Positions 1-13,309 of a stretch of 64,000 nucleotides of DNA are shown here, one piece after another (positions within the stretch are counted from its first letter, which is position 1; every line of letters begins with the position of its first letter). The stretch comes from Ursus arctos (Eukaryota; Chordata; Mammalia; Carnivora; Ursidae), in the NCBI RefSeq assembly GCF_023065955.2, contig NC_079873.1:96944128-97008127 (forward strand). Direction: 5' to 3'. The position numbers and the translations under genes are program-made. The notes beneath the pieces were generated by a model. The model was not told the DNA's origin and ran no database searches. It saw only the letters and a list, made by a program, of their open reading frames with translations.

Positions 1-984
1 TCAGCGAAGCTAGTGAAAATATGAAATGTGAATGTCCTGGATCTCGCCCACTTAGTTCAAATGGTAATTTACCTAAACAAAAACAGTGTTAAATTCATAA
101 TCATAAAATATTGTAAGCAAATATGGTATCTTCAAAATCGGGGGGGGTGGTTTTTTTTCTAAAATAAAAAGTTGTAGTTTTGGTAAAATTAAACATTAAC
201 CCAAATAACTGACTAGAGTCCATTATACAAACATATGGGGATATTCATTTAGAATATAAGGACCCAGAAGGTCACCTACTATGGTTTTACAGCGTACCTC
301 ATTTTAAGATTATCCACCTGGAGCACGAAACATTTCAAATGAAGATTTGCAGTGTAACTCACGGGTAACCATCTTCTCATTTCTAATGTAACATGTGTGG
401 GGCAAGCCTCTTCTGTCTGAGTCATACCTTTTGCCACTCTCCATCTGCTCGGTCTGATACTCCAAATGATTGCACCCCCTGCTCCTTTTGTGCTTACAAT
501 GTGTGTCGTTTTGCGATACCATCTGGGAGTTCATTTATTTTGCTAGTTTCTTTCTTTTCTTATTTTTTTTAAATGTTCACTTGGAGAGTAGGGTTTCTGA
601 ACGATCCCTAATTGAGTGATTTTTAACATGGCTGGTAATCTGTGTTGAGGCAATGCTAAAGAGTCATTAAGGCTGGGGATTTTATTGGTTTCTGTAAGTG
701 AATTTTCAAAACTAAATTTGTGATATCCCCACCGGAGTGCTGCACACTACTCTGTATACTCAAACCGGACTCTTCAAAAGCTATCTGTTTTTAGAAGTAT
801 TTAAGCATATTGCTTCATTAAGTCCTAACTTAAAGATGAGGACCTGCAAATGACAAGCTGGATAGATTTTTTTGATAGCAGAATTTAAGCTGTGGCTCTT
901 CTGTGGCACTGAAATATATCAAATCCTTTTTTTCCCCCCAAGATACACATTTCATTATACTGCACTAGATACTGTCATATAGAG

Positions 985-1190
985 CAATGGCTTTCAAACT
1001 TTTTGACCATGTCCCTCAGTACAAAATACATTTTCCATCATGACTCAGTGTGTATATATATGTATATAACACGTATATAACACGAGTGTCACCAAACATT
1101 ACCCTCACGGCATGCCATGACGTTTTAAATGCTGGTTGCAGCTCAACGCAGCAGTGGGGCACACAGGCTATGGAATAACACTGGTCTCGA
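985..1190 (+). mobile_element. old hAT-Charlie-like DNA transposon fragment
   Basis: The start, ggctttcaaactttttgac, followed by text close to 'catgacccagtacaaaatacatttt', resembles mammalian hAT-Charlie non-autonomous elements with CAGTGCTTCTCAAAC-type ends. A short TA/GTATA-rich stretch follows. Family and right edge are uncertain. Confidence 0.5.
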
Positions 1191-1739
1191 GTAACACATA
1201 TTCTCCTTTTTGTGCTTTCGAGTAATAAATTATTACTCTGTATATTTTCTACCAAAGGGGTGATCCCTCTTTCAATATTGTCTTTTGTGTCCTTCAAAGG
1301 AAATTATATCTTTAAGCCTCTTGATAAAATTTTATACTTTGTAGCATTCTTATTTCTCCTTGCCTTGAGAGCTCTGTTGGTTATATATTTGTGCTCAGTT
1401 GTATAACAGAATATTCCACTGAAATGTGCTCTTCTATTAACAGATTTCGAAATTCCCGTTAATGACATAGTTGCGCTCTAAGATTCATGGTTGCCTTGAC
1501 GGCAAATGCCAGCGTTATACTTTATTTCTGTTTAATGGCCACATTTAGAATCTTGACTCTCCAGACAGCTCTGAATGTGAACATGCATTGTACACTCTGA
1601 CTTTTCCCAAAATTGAAGCAATTCAAGGAATTATAAGAGACCACATTTTGAAGTAGAACTATCAACTATCATAGCAAGAGGAGATGTCAGATAAATTAAC
1701 CCAACTGCTTCTGTTTCCCGAGGGCAGAGGGACAACAGC

Positions 1740-1945
1740 CTTCACTGAGCTCCCACCATGTATGCGCACTTTGCCTGCATTATTACCCTATGGATTTTAA
1801 TCCTCGAAACACGGCCGCCTTGTACTTCAAGTTGAGGAAGGTGACACTCGGGGTAAATAATTGGCGCAGTCACACAGCTAATGGCAGAGCCAGTATTCGA
1901 ACCTAACTCCAACCCCACACCCTATATCGCTCCACTTCATGCTGC
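1740..1945 (-). repeat. MIR SINE
   Basis: The reverse complement of the MIR core is recognisable: the pattern 'cacagctaatggcagagcc' followed by 'attcgaacctaactcc'. This is the usual antisense MIR order (ggtcacacagctag, then gcagagccgggattcgaaccc). Edges are approximate. Confidence 0.75.
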
Positions 1946-2576
1946 TTTTTTCACAGCATAGACAAAACCGGACGCAGAGAGATACTGTGGTAGAGGTCAG
2001 GGTCATAGGGACTGTAAGATCCAGCAGTAGAACTGTTCCCACTACCACACACCGCCTCCCACTACCGACCTGAAGGTGCATTGCTTCTTCCATTCTTTTC
2101 CTCCTGGGTGTGCCCAGGACTATTTCCCAGTCTCCCAACCTCCTATGAAACTCTGCCTTTGCCCGGGGTTGTTAAAGAAAGGCTTAGGCAGTGAGCACTT
2201 AAAATGCTGCAGGGCGTGTGTCCACTCGGAGTGAAAGAGTGGGAAATCAGCATGAGGAGCACCGAGCATCATTGTATTTCCATCAAATAAAGGTATTGAC
2301 GGGGGCTTGGAAGCTTAAAGAGCCCATGTCAATATTAGGTTTGGTATTTTCAACTACTCCCATTGTTTGGAGTCAACAATTCAGCTGGAGGCTGAATCGC
2401 CTTTAGAGAGGCTAATCAATGTGAGAAGCTGAGGTTATATCCATATACAAACTGATTTGATTGGGGCAGTCGGGAGAAGTAGGAGGAGATTCCACTCAAC
2501 CCTCTTCCCCTGGAGGGGGATGGGGAGATCCGCAGTGGGTGTAGCCAGATGGAGGGAGCGCGTAGGGGTTAAGTGC

Positions 2577-2745
2577 GTGGGGGCTGGAGTTAGTCTCACT
2601 GGATTCGCAATCTGCTTAGAAGTTGTGTAACTCGGGGCACGTTACTAAATCTGGCTAAGTAAGCCTCAGTTCCTCATCCGTAAAATGTAAAGCATAGTAC
2701 CTGGCGTATAGTAAGTTCTCGGTAAAGGGTAGCTATTCTCCTTAT
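2577..2745 (+). repeat. MIR SINE
   Basis: The sense-strand MIR order is visible: 'gttgtgtaactcggggca', then 'cctcagttcctcatccgtaa' with 'aatgtaaagcatagtacctgg' following. Edges are approximate. Confidence 0.75.
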
Positions 2746-5244
2746 TAAACTGGCTGCTCCTCACCACCCTACTTGCACAAAAAATAACAGTTAATATTCT
2801 ACTTGCATGTTAGTCCCTAAAACTCCTTAGGAATGCGGTTGAAATTGTAGTCAGTGCCACGTAGTTGATTTCTGATGAGAAATAACCAACGAACTTGCCT
2901 TCTTGAATCCATATAGTGCCCTCCTTAAGGGTTACACCTCGTGCAAATGTTTGGATTGTATATTCTATAATGATTTGCTGATATTGACAGAATGTTACAA
3001 TTTTTTAAATCTGTCATTTGTTTCCTTTGTAAAACTTGGAGGAGCGGTCCAAAGTCCGAGTCCTCCCAGACAAATGCTCCCCCTGCTGACTTTCTTTGAA
3101 GCTGCAGGGCCATCTGAGGGCTAACGGAGTTGAAGCCGGGAGGATTGGGCGAATGCTAGCAGAGAAACTCCAGGGAGCACACTAACTTGAATCTGATTAC
3201 TGTGTGCGTATTATTCCAAAGGCATTACTCTTCTCTGATTCTGCAAGACATCAGATACTTTAGAGGAGCAGGCAGGGCATCTGTCCAGGTTAGTTGACAT
3301 ACAGATCCTTTCATCAAATGGAAAACACGTGCCAAATAATAAAAGACACGAACGGTATTAAATGAATGGAACCAAAGACAACAGGATTTGGGGGCTCCAT
3401 TTTAAGCAATAGCCTTTTCTTTGCTGATGTCTGACCAGTCAGTGTCTCATCCTACTGCAAATTCTTTTCAAAGTAGTAGTGATGTGGGGATCAATTAAAG
3501 ATGTAATAGCAGGATTTTTATTGCAACTGTTTTACGACTTTTCTGGCTGAAAGCCATAGTTCTCAGTCTTCAGGAGATGGTTTCTTACCCCATCAGAAAA
3601 TACTATACGAGCCAAAGATTGATTCTGCACATTTTTTTAAAAAATCTGTCATAGAATCGGCATTGAATAGAATGTAGAAAAGATACATACTTTGGAAGAA
3701 AGAACAGGGGGGAGAAAGAGCGTGAGGAAGAGTTTGTGCATAGAAGCGGTTAGTTTCGGCTCTTGATCTTACGAAGCTGGTAAAGTGCAGATTTCAAAAT
3801 TTACTTACAGGCTGAAGGTTACAGCACATAGCTCACTTTTATTATCATTTCAGAGGTCATAAAATACATTTTATTATTAACTCGGAAACTCTACTTCCGT
3901 ATGATTAAGGTTAACAAGAGCATTGTATATGATTTTGCGGTGTTTTTATGTCCATTTTTCTCTTGTTGCTAATCTACTTTCATTCACTTCCTCTTACATT
4001 TCTTCGAAAGGTACGATATGCTCCTTATAATGCATTTTTATAAATACTAAGTGTGCAGCATTTTATAGCCATTTCATTATGCCAACCTCAAAATCTGTCT
4101 TGTGCAACAAAACTATTTGAAATGAACGTTAAACATTTTGAAGCTGCATTAATGGAGGGAAAGAAACTGGAAAATGACAGGTCTTTTTAACTCAACTATA
4201 AAGTCTTGTCTTGTTTTAATAGATCCTTTTAAAAATGTCATGGGGCTGACCCATCAGTTACTTTTTATATAGCAGCCATGTGAAATGTGGGTTATTAAAT
4301 GGCTATAGTTTCCTTAATGAGAAGAGGGAAATGTAAAAATTCTTACAGAGCTTCTTCCCTGTGAGTTCCTCTGCACCTTTTCTCAGTGAAAGGACTTAGG
4401 CATTCATGCCATAATGGAAAGAAAGCCATAGAAATTCCATCAAGACTCTTGTCAAAGCTACTGCTGCCTTGAGGAAGTTTGTGCATTTCGCACGGATTCC
4501 AAGGAAGCCCTTTTTCCATCTCTGCTGAGGCTTGTGGGTACTATTATGCCATTTCTATGTAGACAGTCACCAAAATTCTCCATGCACAAAGGAATATCAT
4601 CATATTAACCACGTAGTTGCCCGAGTTAATAGCCATGTATACAAGAGGACACAAAAATGACCATTTTGCGTTTAGGTTTATTTTCAGTCATGTCAACAGC
4701 CAATCTCAGCTAAGTCCTACAGATCAAGCACATGATTATCTGGGTCACCTATTATGGTGGCCAAAATAACCAGATTAGCATGTGCAGGCTTGAGTTTAGA
4801 TCATACAGACACAATCCATTAGCCTCGACAGAATGGCACAAGTGCAATTTCCATAAATTACTGTATTTTTCTCCCCATTTCAAATAGACAATGCATAAAC
4901 TACCATTGGTATTCTCAGCAGCTTAATAAAACCCTTTCCATACCAAACCATGAATCTGGAAATACTCCAAAATCAGTTCTCCCCTTGGTCTCGGGAAAAC
5001 CCCATCACTCCAAATAAGGATGGCATTCCCAGTTCCATTCCAAATGAACAACAGATAATAAACAATAATTATCCAAACATGTTTGCTTTTCCTACAACTA
5101 TAATTCTCAGTTATTGTCAGAAAATTGCACCTTCTGTAATCTATACACCGCTCCGGTTTTGCTTAGACAAACTATGACTGTTTTGTAGCACAAAAATGTG
5201 GGCATTTCTTTCCTACTGTGTAAGTATAGGTTATTAATTTCCTA

Positions 5245-5420
5245 TTTCGCCTCTCTGTGCCTCAGTTTCTTTATCTGTAAAATGCCTCTGTTTTCTAATC
5301 TGTAAAAATAGTACCTAACCATAGAGAGGAAGGATTGAAAGAGTTGACCCATGTCAACCCAAAGCAATCAGAACAGTCCGGAAGGGCTCCGTAAGGGTTA
5401 GCTATTATTGTTATCATTTT
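5245..5420 (+). repeat. MIR SINE
   Basis: 'ctgtgcctcagtttctttat' and 'ctgtaaaatgcctctg' are the diagnostic MIR central block, and 'gttagctattattgttatc' matches the MIR 3' end. A small internal duplication of 'tctgtaaaa' is present. Confidence 0.75.
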
Positions 5421-6458
5421 TATTACCCTATTACTACAGATGCTACTTTGAAACAGTAATCTTCTATATGGTAAAATTATGTCCAGGGTCAGATCAGTTG
5501 GGGATAAATTAAATATATATGGCAACAATGAAGAAAGACTATAAAGGTCCAAATTCGTAACTGAAATATCCTGTAAATATTTAGCATTTGGAAGTGTAAC
5601 ACATGCTTTCTGCTTCATCCTGATGTTTTTACCTCTTCTGATTAAAAGAGACATGTTCCCAGAGGAGACCCTGAGAGAATATAACTCTTAGTAGAGAAAT
5701 CTGTTGCAAAGCAGATTTTCATCTGAAAGGCAGAAAGTGATTGCGTTCAAAAATAAAGAAGGAAGGGTGGTTTTAAGCATCCAGGAACCAACAGGAATGA
5801 CAGACTTTAAAAATTCAAGTAGTTTTGTTTTAGTTCATCAATAAAGAACACCATTTATCAAAACACCTGCCAAAACTATTTGACCAGAGAATAAAGCCAA
5901 AAACAACTGAATTTTCCAGAGGCTAGTAAGAGTTTATCTTGGGACACAGGAATTTAAATTTGCTTCAAAGTGGTCAAATGCAAGTACCAATAGAGAAGAG
6001 CTTGATTTGCCGGCTTTCAGCCCAGAACTGCCCTCTTCCCACAGAGCCTGGAGATGGGCCAGGCTCCTACGCCTATTCCTGCCTTTATGACAGAGTGGAT
6101 ACTTTTCCTGTGAGCTTTTCTGGGCACGGGAGAGTACAGCCTCATCAGGATGGAGCTCTGCCACAGAGAGAACCAGCCTAGAGATAATGTGGCAATGTTT
6201 TATAAAACCTAGGGACCAGATTTTCATTTCTGCAGCCAGAGCCAGCCTTCAGCAACACTGTGAAGGAGACCAAACTGCCTCCGCACGAGCCGCACCCCAC
6301 CCCTGAGCATCCGGGGTGCTCACTGCCCCCTGACTTCCCACAGACCCTCCCCGCCCCCCCAGCAGCATCCACGGTGCAGGACCTTGACACCCAATGCTGG
6401 CTACACCAGCGCTTTATACAAATGCTGCTGCTTCGGCCTAACCTCTTCCTCCCCTTCT

Positions 6459-6508
6459 CCCCCACCCCCACCCCCCACCCCTGCAAGCACCCCCCCTCCC
6501 CCCGCCCC
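6459..6508 (-). other. C-rich tract, G-quadruplex candidate on the - strand
   Basis: Four C runs (5, 5, 6 and 4 bases) are separated by single A residues at 6459-6481. Further runs of 7, 6 and 4 C follow at 6490-6508. On the - strand this is a textbook G4 pattern with one-base loops. It lies inside a locally GC-rich patch (about 6250-6560) of the intron, 1.3 kb before the M3 exon. Several open frames over this patch are low-complexity Pro- or Gly-rich and not genes. Confidence 0.6.
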
Positions 6509-7315
6509 GGCGGAGAGTCTGATTTCATTGGTCTGGGGTGGAGCCGCGGCATTTTTGTGCGTGTAGTCCTGTTTTGTTTTGTTTTGTCTCAAGCTTCCCA
6601 GATGATACTGATGTGCAGGCAGAGTTGAGAATCACCGATACAGAGGAACAGTATTCCTCAGCTTGGTCTGCAGACCGCTGCAGATACTCCGAAACTGCGT
6701 ATTCACGAACACCCCACGCAGTGCCAAAGGCATAGCTACGTTTAGGAACAAAATTGTCCCTTATGACAACTTACCCGTCTTCTGTCCCATTCTCTACTAA
6801 TTGGGTCGACTCATCCAAGATCATGTGATAATAGGTCCTATTGAAGTTACTGGTTAACCTTTTGACCAAGTCTCCTAAGGAAAATGCAGAGGGTGACTCC
6901 AATCTGAGGAATTTCCGTGGCAGGCTGGTGAGAATGGTTTTGTTCGATTAATGGGGGGGGGGGGGGTCGGTAGGAATGTAGGGGTGCAAACAAACCTTTT
7001 AGCGCCTGGCAAATTCGGTTCTATGGGTAGTTATTTTCCTACTTCACTTGAGGCCCGTCCTGTGTTAAGGCTTCTTTGCAAAAGGGGAGAGTTTTGATCC
7101 CTGGAGCTAAGCTCCTGAGCCCCACTAGCCATTTCTATTAAGATCCTAATAAATATTATCTCACGCTCCTTGCCTCATGGTGACCAACTCCACAAAATGG
7201 CAAACTCGTTATTAAACCTACAAAACCCAGAGTGAAGAGTACCCCTCCACCGCCCAATTCTCTTCAAATACGTGAGGCTTTTTGACTGTGTTCCTCCCAT
7301 GACGTCAGCTTACGT

Positions 7316-7495
7316 CAGTGGTCCGCAGCGTCGGCTGTGCCCTGCAATCACCTGGTGAGCTTTAAAACATGTATGTCTGGGTCCCACGGGCCAGGCTCTG
7401 GTTTAACTGGTGTTAAGTAGGCCTAAGCATGAGGTTTTTTTTTTTTTTTTTACAAAGATCCCAGGTGATCCCACCCTGCGGGCTGCGAACCTCTG
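7316..7495 (+). mobile_element. MER20/MER5-like hAT MITE
   Basis: The terminal inverted repeats CAGTGGTCCGCAGC and GCTGCGAACCTCTG bracket 180 bases. The internal text 'caatcacctggtgagcttta' and 'tcccaggtgat' is typical of the MER20/MER5A group. An internal T run (7437-7451) has expanded. Confidence 0.75.
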
Positions 7496-7776
7496 GCCTC
7501 CAAGGAGGCGGGAGCCTCCTCCCACAGGCGAGCGCAGCAGAGCTCACACGGGAAGAGAATCTGATAGCGCAGTTCTTAGGCGCAAGCAGGAGCTGGTGAA
7601 AAGATGATGTTTTTCCAAGGATTTAAAAAAAATCCGGCTTTGCAGGTGGTAGAGGCCCAAAGAGCGTCCTGCATGCACCATCGTCATCTTCGCCATGACG
7701 TGGGCTGTTGTGAACGTGTTACTCTTGTTTGGTGTTTTAATTCCCTGACATCATCTACTTCAACTATGTTTTTTAA

Positions 7777-8040
<264 letters not shown>

Positions 8041-8229
8041 TGAATTAGGCCGGCTGCTTTTGATTTTATCGTCTTCTCACAAAGGCAAATTCACAGGGCT
8101 TTTAAGGGAGGGTGGGGAGAGTGTGGGGATGTTATCAAAGCAGAGCGCCTTAACAGCACGGCTTGGTTGGGGACCCAGTTCATTGTTGTTGACAACTAAG
8201 ACTTGCGTGCAGCATAGCAAGTGGCATAT

Positions 8230-8400
8230 CGAGAGCGTGAGGCTGGAACTCCCGGGTTTGAATCCCACCCCTGCCACGCAGGGATTGTTTGTCCTTGGGC
8301 AAGTCATTTCACTTCTGTCAGCCTCCATCGCCTTGCTTGAGAAACAAGGGGACTGAACTAAATAATATGCATTCTCCTTTCTAGCTCTTACAAAAGCAGG
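8230..8400 (+). repeat. MIR SINE
   Basis: The sense MIR blocks 'gggtttgaatcccacccctg' and 'cttgggcaagtcatttcact' are both present, starting 200 bases after the M3 exon. Edges are approximate. Confidence 0.8.
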
Positions 8401-9879
8401 GATTTTGTGTCTCAGCGGGTCACAGAAGGTAGGTACATGACTCTGCCTAAGACTCTGGGAGTGACACACTATCAAATTGCATATTCTAGTTTAGACAATG
8501 GCTTCCTATTGAAATGTTTTACGCTTGTTTCAAGGACTCATATCCATGCTGATAATTCAGTTTCCAGGGAAGCTGTTAATTGTTTTGATTTCTTAAGTAC
8601 ATTTATTCCTTGCCCGCCGCCCCCCCCCCCCATCATCGGCCAAATCTTAGTGGGGGAAACAGCAAGGTATTCACAAGCGGAAGTTAGTGATGCTGCATAA
8701 ACACTGCCAAGAGGAAAGATGAAAGGAGATCGAAGCAGAAAATTATAGAAGGATAATAGGATGGACAAGCCACTTTTACGTAAACTATCAAGACCTTTGT
8801 TCTGTACCAACTGAACTATAAGAAAGGCCACCAGGGGAGTGTTTTAGAACTCAAAAGTTGCTTCCGTTGCCCCAAGCAGGAACGTATGGTGATTAGAAAA
8901 CAGGCCCATTCTATACATTACCACTGCCTGCTACTGTCGCCATAAAACTGCTTGTAGCAATGATCCAGAAGCCACTTAGGTAGGAGGTAAAAGGGAAACG
9001 TTTAGTCTCTCCAACCAATAATCAAGTTATTGATGGCAGGTCTAATTACTGACCTTTCCTCAAAGTCCAGGTTAAATAGATGTTGGTTCGAAACCAGCTT
9101 ATTTTAAGCAATCAGTAAGAAATAGATTTCTGCATGTATTATCATGAGATTTGTCCAATTGTTTCCTGGGAAACCAGGAGTATGTTTCTTAAAATTATAG
9201 CAATTAGCTAAAAACTGTTTTCATTCCCTAAAAAAGAAAGCATTAGTTCTGGGACCCTTTCAAGAATTCTCGTTGGCTCTGGATATCCCTTTCTCACTTC
9301 TACCACTGTTTACCAAGCGGTTCAAAATCCCCAACTGGAGAGAGGGGCCCAGTATCGGAACCATCAATGAAGACCTTCTGAAACTAAGCTGGCCTTGACC
9401 CTCACCACTATGGCAGTCCCAGAACCTTATCTCGGAATAATCCCCTGCCTGTAAAACCCTTCACATGTTACAGGGCAGTAAGCCAGGCGCTCCCATCTGC
9501 TGAGTCGTCAGCACATAATCAGCTCCACGGAAAGCTGGTGTGGTATCAACTTTCAATAGCATCCCAGGCGGCATCAAGTTGCTGTATGAAGTAATTGATC
9601 ACTTAGGCTATCAAGATACCACACTTGGACCCTCTGATAAGAGATACGTGTTCCATTGGAAAGCATTTTACCTTCAAAAACGATTAGAAATTAGGAAGGT
9701 GTGCTTTAAACGGTAATCGATAGCATCAATTCCCACTAAGCTTTCAAAGGCCATTCATCCATACTGCCGGCAAAGGACCCTCTCTGGGAAGACTGATTAG
9801 CACTAAGGCTGGAAAGCATGACCAAATAGTCATTGTCCCCACACCCAGACCCCCCCACACTCATTTTGTGTCTTTCTCA

Positions 9880-10150
9880 AAAACCAGGAAAGTGTCTGCT
9901 AATCTATTCAATGATGGTTTCATTAAAAAGCATCATATTACCAGAGCCAATTTGAATCAACATTCAATTCTGAGCAAAGCTATTGCCACATTCTAATTGG
10001 TTTGCAGTTTTTAATGCTCACCAATTCCTAGTGACCTTTACAGCCAATGAGTAATTCGTATGGAAATGGAGCTGTTATGGAAATCTGATTAGAGAGGGAG
10101 CTGGATATTTCTAGGTATAAGGAAATGCAAATCATTTTCTAATTCTCACG
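9880..10150. other. candidate conserved non-coding element
   Basis: A repeat-free, A/T-rich block with several TAAT cores, two CCAAT-type motifs (gccaatttg, gccaatgag) and a perfect octamer ATGCAAAT at 10125-10132. That motif density resembles a neural enhancer, but conservation cannot be judged from one sequence. Family: unknown; purely motif-based inference. Confidence 0.3.
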
Positions 10151-11206
10151 CACCACTTTTCTTTTTCCCCAAATGGTCGCTGGTAACAGCTTTAGGATTC
10201 TGTGGGGGAAGTTCTTTCAGGCAGCACACAAAGGTCGATGATCGGAGGGTGAAACTCAGCAATCTAGAAAAACCAACTTTTTTAGCTTGCTTGTACTGAA
10301 AATGTCATGTAGACCTAACAAAGGGTAAGGTTGGTATTCATATAATCTGGGGAGGGGGGCGCCAACCAATTGCCAGACAGCCGTCTGTCCTCTCTATGTT
10401 CTCCACTCCACCCTCCTTGAACCATGTCAGTCAGAGAAACAGCCAGCCAGAACACATCGTCTCTCATTCAGGGACTTGACTAAACTAGCACGTCACCACC
10501 CCCTAGCCCCCAGTGATCTCAAGGCAGTTTTAAGAATAGTCACTCCACCACACACAGAAACAAGTGAGGCCCTCCAATGGCATGCCTTCGGAACTTCAGA
10601 GAATGAAACGAGATCACAGGCAACATTTACAAACATAACATGAGCTCATTTCTTCCCATTCTCGCTGCATACTAAAACCACAGGGACCAAATAGTAATAC
10701 CATAAAATAGCCTGGGGCCAGCCCCCCAGTTCTCCCACTAAAAGAGAGAAACAAATAAAATACAATTCCTTTCTAATTGCCCTGCGGACATTTTTACTCA
10801 TCCTGGATAAAGCTGCCATTAAAATGACGGTATTTTAAAATGATTCCTTTGTTTCTCTCGTTTTCCAGCTATCCTTTAGCTGTTATCTAACAATCACGTA
10901 AAGTCCCGGGCACAGAGGGACCTATTCCATCAGGAAAGGCGGGGGAGAGGGGGACTGAGCAAAATGCATGCCGCTGGAAGAGACTTCCGAAATATTATCG
11001 TCAGCCCTCTTGACTTGCAAGCTGATTTCCTTAGACAGCAGCTCCAAAACAAAATGTCCCAACCGCAGTGGAGGCACCCATGCTAAAAACCAGTCGACAG
11101 CTTTATTGTCATTGCCCAGAAAAATGCCACTGTGATTTCGAAAGCTGCACCGAAATGATCATCCTCCACTAGGTTTTGGAAATTTAACCTGATACAGATG
11201 CATGTT

Positions 11207-11434
11207 AAAAAAGTAGCACTGGGGGGCGCCTGGGTGGCACAGCGGTTACGCGTCTGCTTTCAGCTCAGGGCGTGATCCCGGCATTCTGGGATCGAGCCCC
11301 ACATCGGGCTCCTCCGCTGGGAGCCTGCTTCTTCCTCTCCCACTCCCCCTGCTTGTGTTCCCGCTCTCGCTGGCTGTCTCTATCTCTGTCGAATAAATAA
11401 ATAAAATCTTAAAAAAAAAAAAAGTAGCACTGGG
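11207..11434 (+). mobile_element. CAN-SINE with target-site duplication
   Basis: A full tRNA-derived SINE body (11224 to about 11420): gggcgcctgggtggcac head, CT-rich middle, and the tail TAAATAAATAAAATC plus poly(A). It is flanked by copies of AAAAAAGTAGCACTGGG at 11207 and about 11418. The clean duplication and low divergence indicate a fairly recent insertion. Confidence 0.95.
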
Positions 11435-11930
11435 AGAAAAAGCAATTCCAACATTCTCTCTGCCGTCAGAGCCCTAGCAATGTTACAAAGTGACTATGAT
11501 GTTTGATTTCTTTTCCAAAGACTTGGCCGAATCCCCACCGAAGGTAGTTCAGGGGATTAAAGGAGGTTGGTTTTTTAAATGAAATATTTAATATGAATTT
11601 AAACCCCTTTAAGAAATTAAACATAAAAGGAGAGGAGTGGAGAGAGAGTGAGTTGTTCTAGGGCCCTGGGCAGGACAGAGGAATTGAACTTTGTCTGGAG
11701 ATCACCAAGGAGACTATTCTGTCTTCTGACTTGCAGACATTGTACACCCCATGTAGCACAGCTGAATTACTCAGGAAAATTGGTTTGTTTGAACACAGGA
11801 CTCTTTGACTAATTGTTGTCATCGGTCATTCAAATTTTTTTTAATTTAGGCTGTAAACGAAGAGCCCTCCAAACTGATTTGAAAAGTAGTCCTTACTAAT
11901 AGTATTCAGCTTCTGCTGACACATTCAGAA

Positions 11931-11975
<45 letters not shown>

Positions 11976-11976
11976 A
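11931..11976 (+). repeat. compound (TC)n(AC)n microsatellite
   Basis: About 12 TC units run directly into about 11 AC units. Pure simple sequence. Confidence 0.97.
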
Positions 11977-12562
11977 GCATTTTCAATTGGAGTCCCCATT
12001 TCAACATTTCTCAGTTATCTATTATAGGGCTTTTGAAGTATAGGGGGAAAGGGAAAAAGTCTCCCCACAGATGCGCCTATGCTGAGTATTTTGACCTTTT
12101 GACATGATCAAGAAAACGAACCATGAATCTTCATGCTTTGTCACAAGTGAGCCATGTACACAACAGACCTCCCTGACCCCATAACCCACCCCCTAGCCTT
12201 AGGAAACACGTCAAAATATAAAATCCTTTTGTTAAAAATTTTCTCACCGAGTACTACGATGAATTTGCAATTTTGAAAGACAATATACTTGGAAACTGCA
12301 ACCAGATTTAATTGGTTTGAAGACACATATGATGCAACCAAATGTTTGAGGACACAGCCAAACAACACACTAGGGAACACAGAACAGCAACAACCAGAGA
12401 TGAGTTGACATCGAGGGGTGGCAGGTCAGAGACCTCTGTGGTACATCCCACTTGACAGTCTTTCAAAAGAAAAATTGGGTTTTTAATTTTGACATGGCTA
12501 TTTGGATGCCACCTTATGAAAAACAGTCTTATTTTCCTATGTCGTGCATGACAAGACTCCTA

Positions 12563-12737
12563 GACCTCAGAGGTCAAGACTGGCGGCGGAGCCGCAGGCA
12601 CAAGGTGCGGGTGCTGAGGCCTGGCCACCTAGGCCTCTGGAAGAGGGAAAGGTACACCCAGACAGCTGTTGGCTTTTCCCGGCCCTCGGCAGCCAGGGCT
12701 CTGTGGTTCCGTAGGTCCTCGACGCAAGTCTTGACCT
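12563..12737. other. GC-rich island bounded by inverted repeats
   Basis: A 13-base palindrome, GACCTCAGAGGTC (12563-12575), overlaps the arm AGGTCAAGACT (12571-12581). Its exact inverse AGTCTTGACCT lies at 12727-12737. The intervening 145 bases are clearly more GC- and CpG-rich than the A/T-rich neighbourhood. AGGTCA/TGACCT resembles a nuclear-receptor half-site, with a further TGACCT at about 12776. Open frames on both strands here look like chance products of GC content. Confidence 0.4.
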
Positions 12738-13309
12738 GGGTGGAGAGGACACTCTCCAAGGGAGTGGAGGTTGGTTGACCTGACAACTGCCCACAACTGA
12801 CAACACACCTAATATCTGTCTCCAAGAGAAAGGAGACAATGCAGCAACGAAGACAGGCTAATAATAATGCCCTCGATTCTACTATGTATTCCTCACTCTT
12901 TCAATAATAACTCTTTTTTTCGAGTACACTCCATGTGCCAAGTTCCAGGCTAAGCACTGAGGCCCCATCTCCATACACAAGAGGAAATTTCTGCCTGTCT
13001 TTTGCCAAATCACATGAAAACACCTCGACAGGGTTTCCACCATATTTGGAGGTTGTTTTGGGGGACAGACTGACTTGAAATATAGGCACGTCAGGAAACT
13101 AGATGATCACACCTCCAGGGCAGCTGACAGTGTTTATTTTTATGTTGCTCCTTCCCCGCACCTGCCAATCTGTGGGTACACCCCACAGTGAATAACAGGA
13201 GGGTTAATGATTCTCCACAACGCCAACACGAAGGTCACGTAGGCAATGAATAAAACAGAAATGGCCTCCAACCTCTGGTAGCTCACAATCTAGCAGGCTG
13301 TCAATTTTC

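Noticed and set aside
6178..6628. Overlapping open frames of 60-124 codons on both strands
   Set aside because: Low-complexity Pro- or Gly-rich products of the C-rich tract; frames exist on both strands at once.
11224..11420. tRNA-like heads of CAN-SINEs as tRNA genes
   Set aside because: They show B-box-like text but no intact cloverleaf, and are followed by SINE tails and target duplications.
12452..12839. Overlapping open frames of 83-108 codons on both strands of the GC-rich islet
   Set aside because: Explained by few stop codons in GC-rich sequence; no splice sites, domain or retrogene features such as a poly(A) tail or target duplication.
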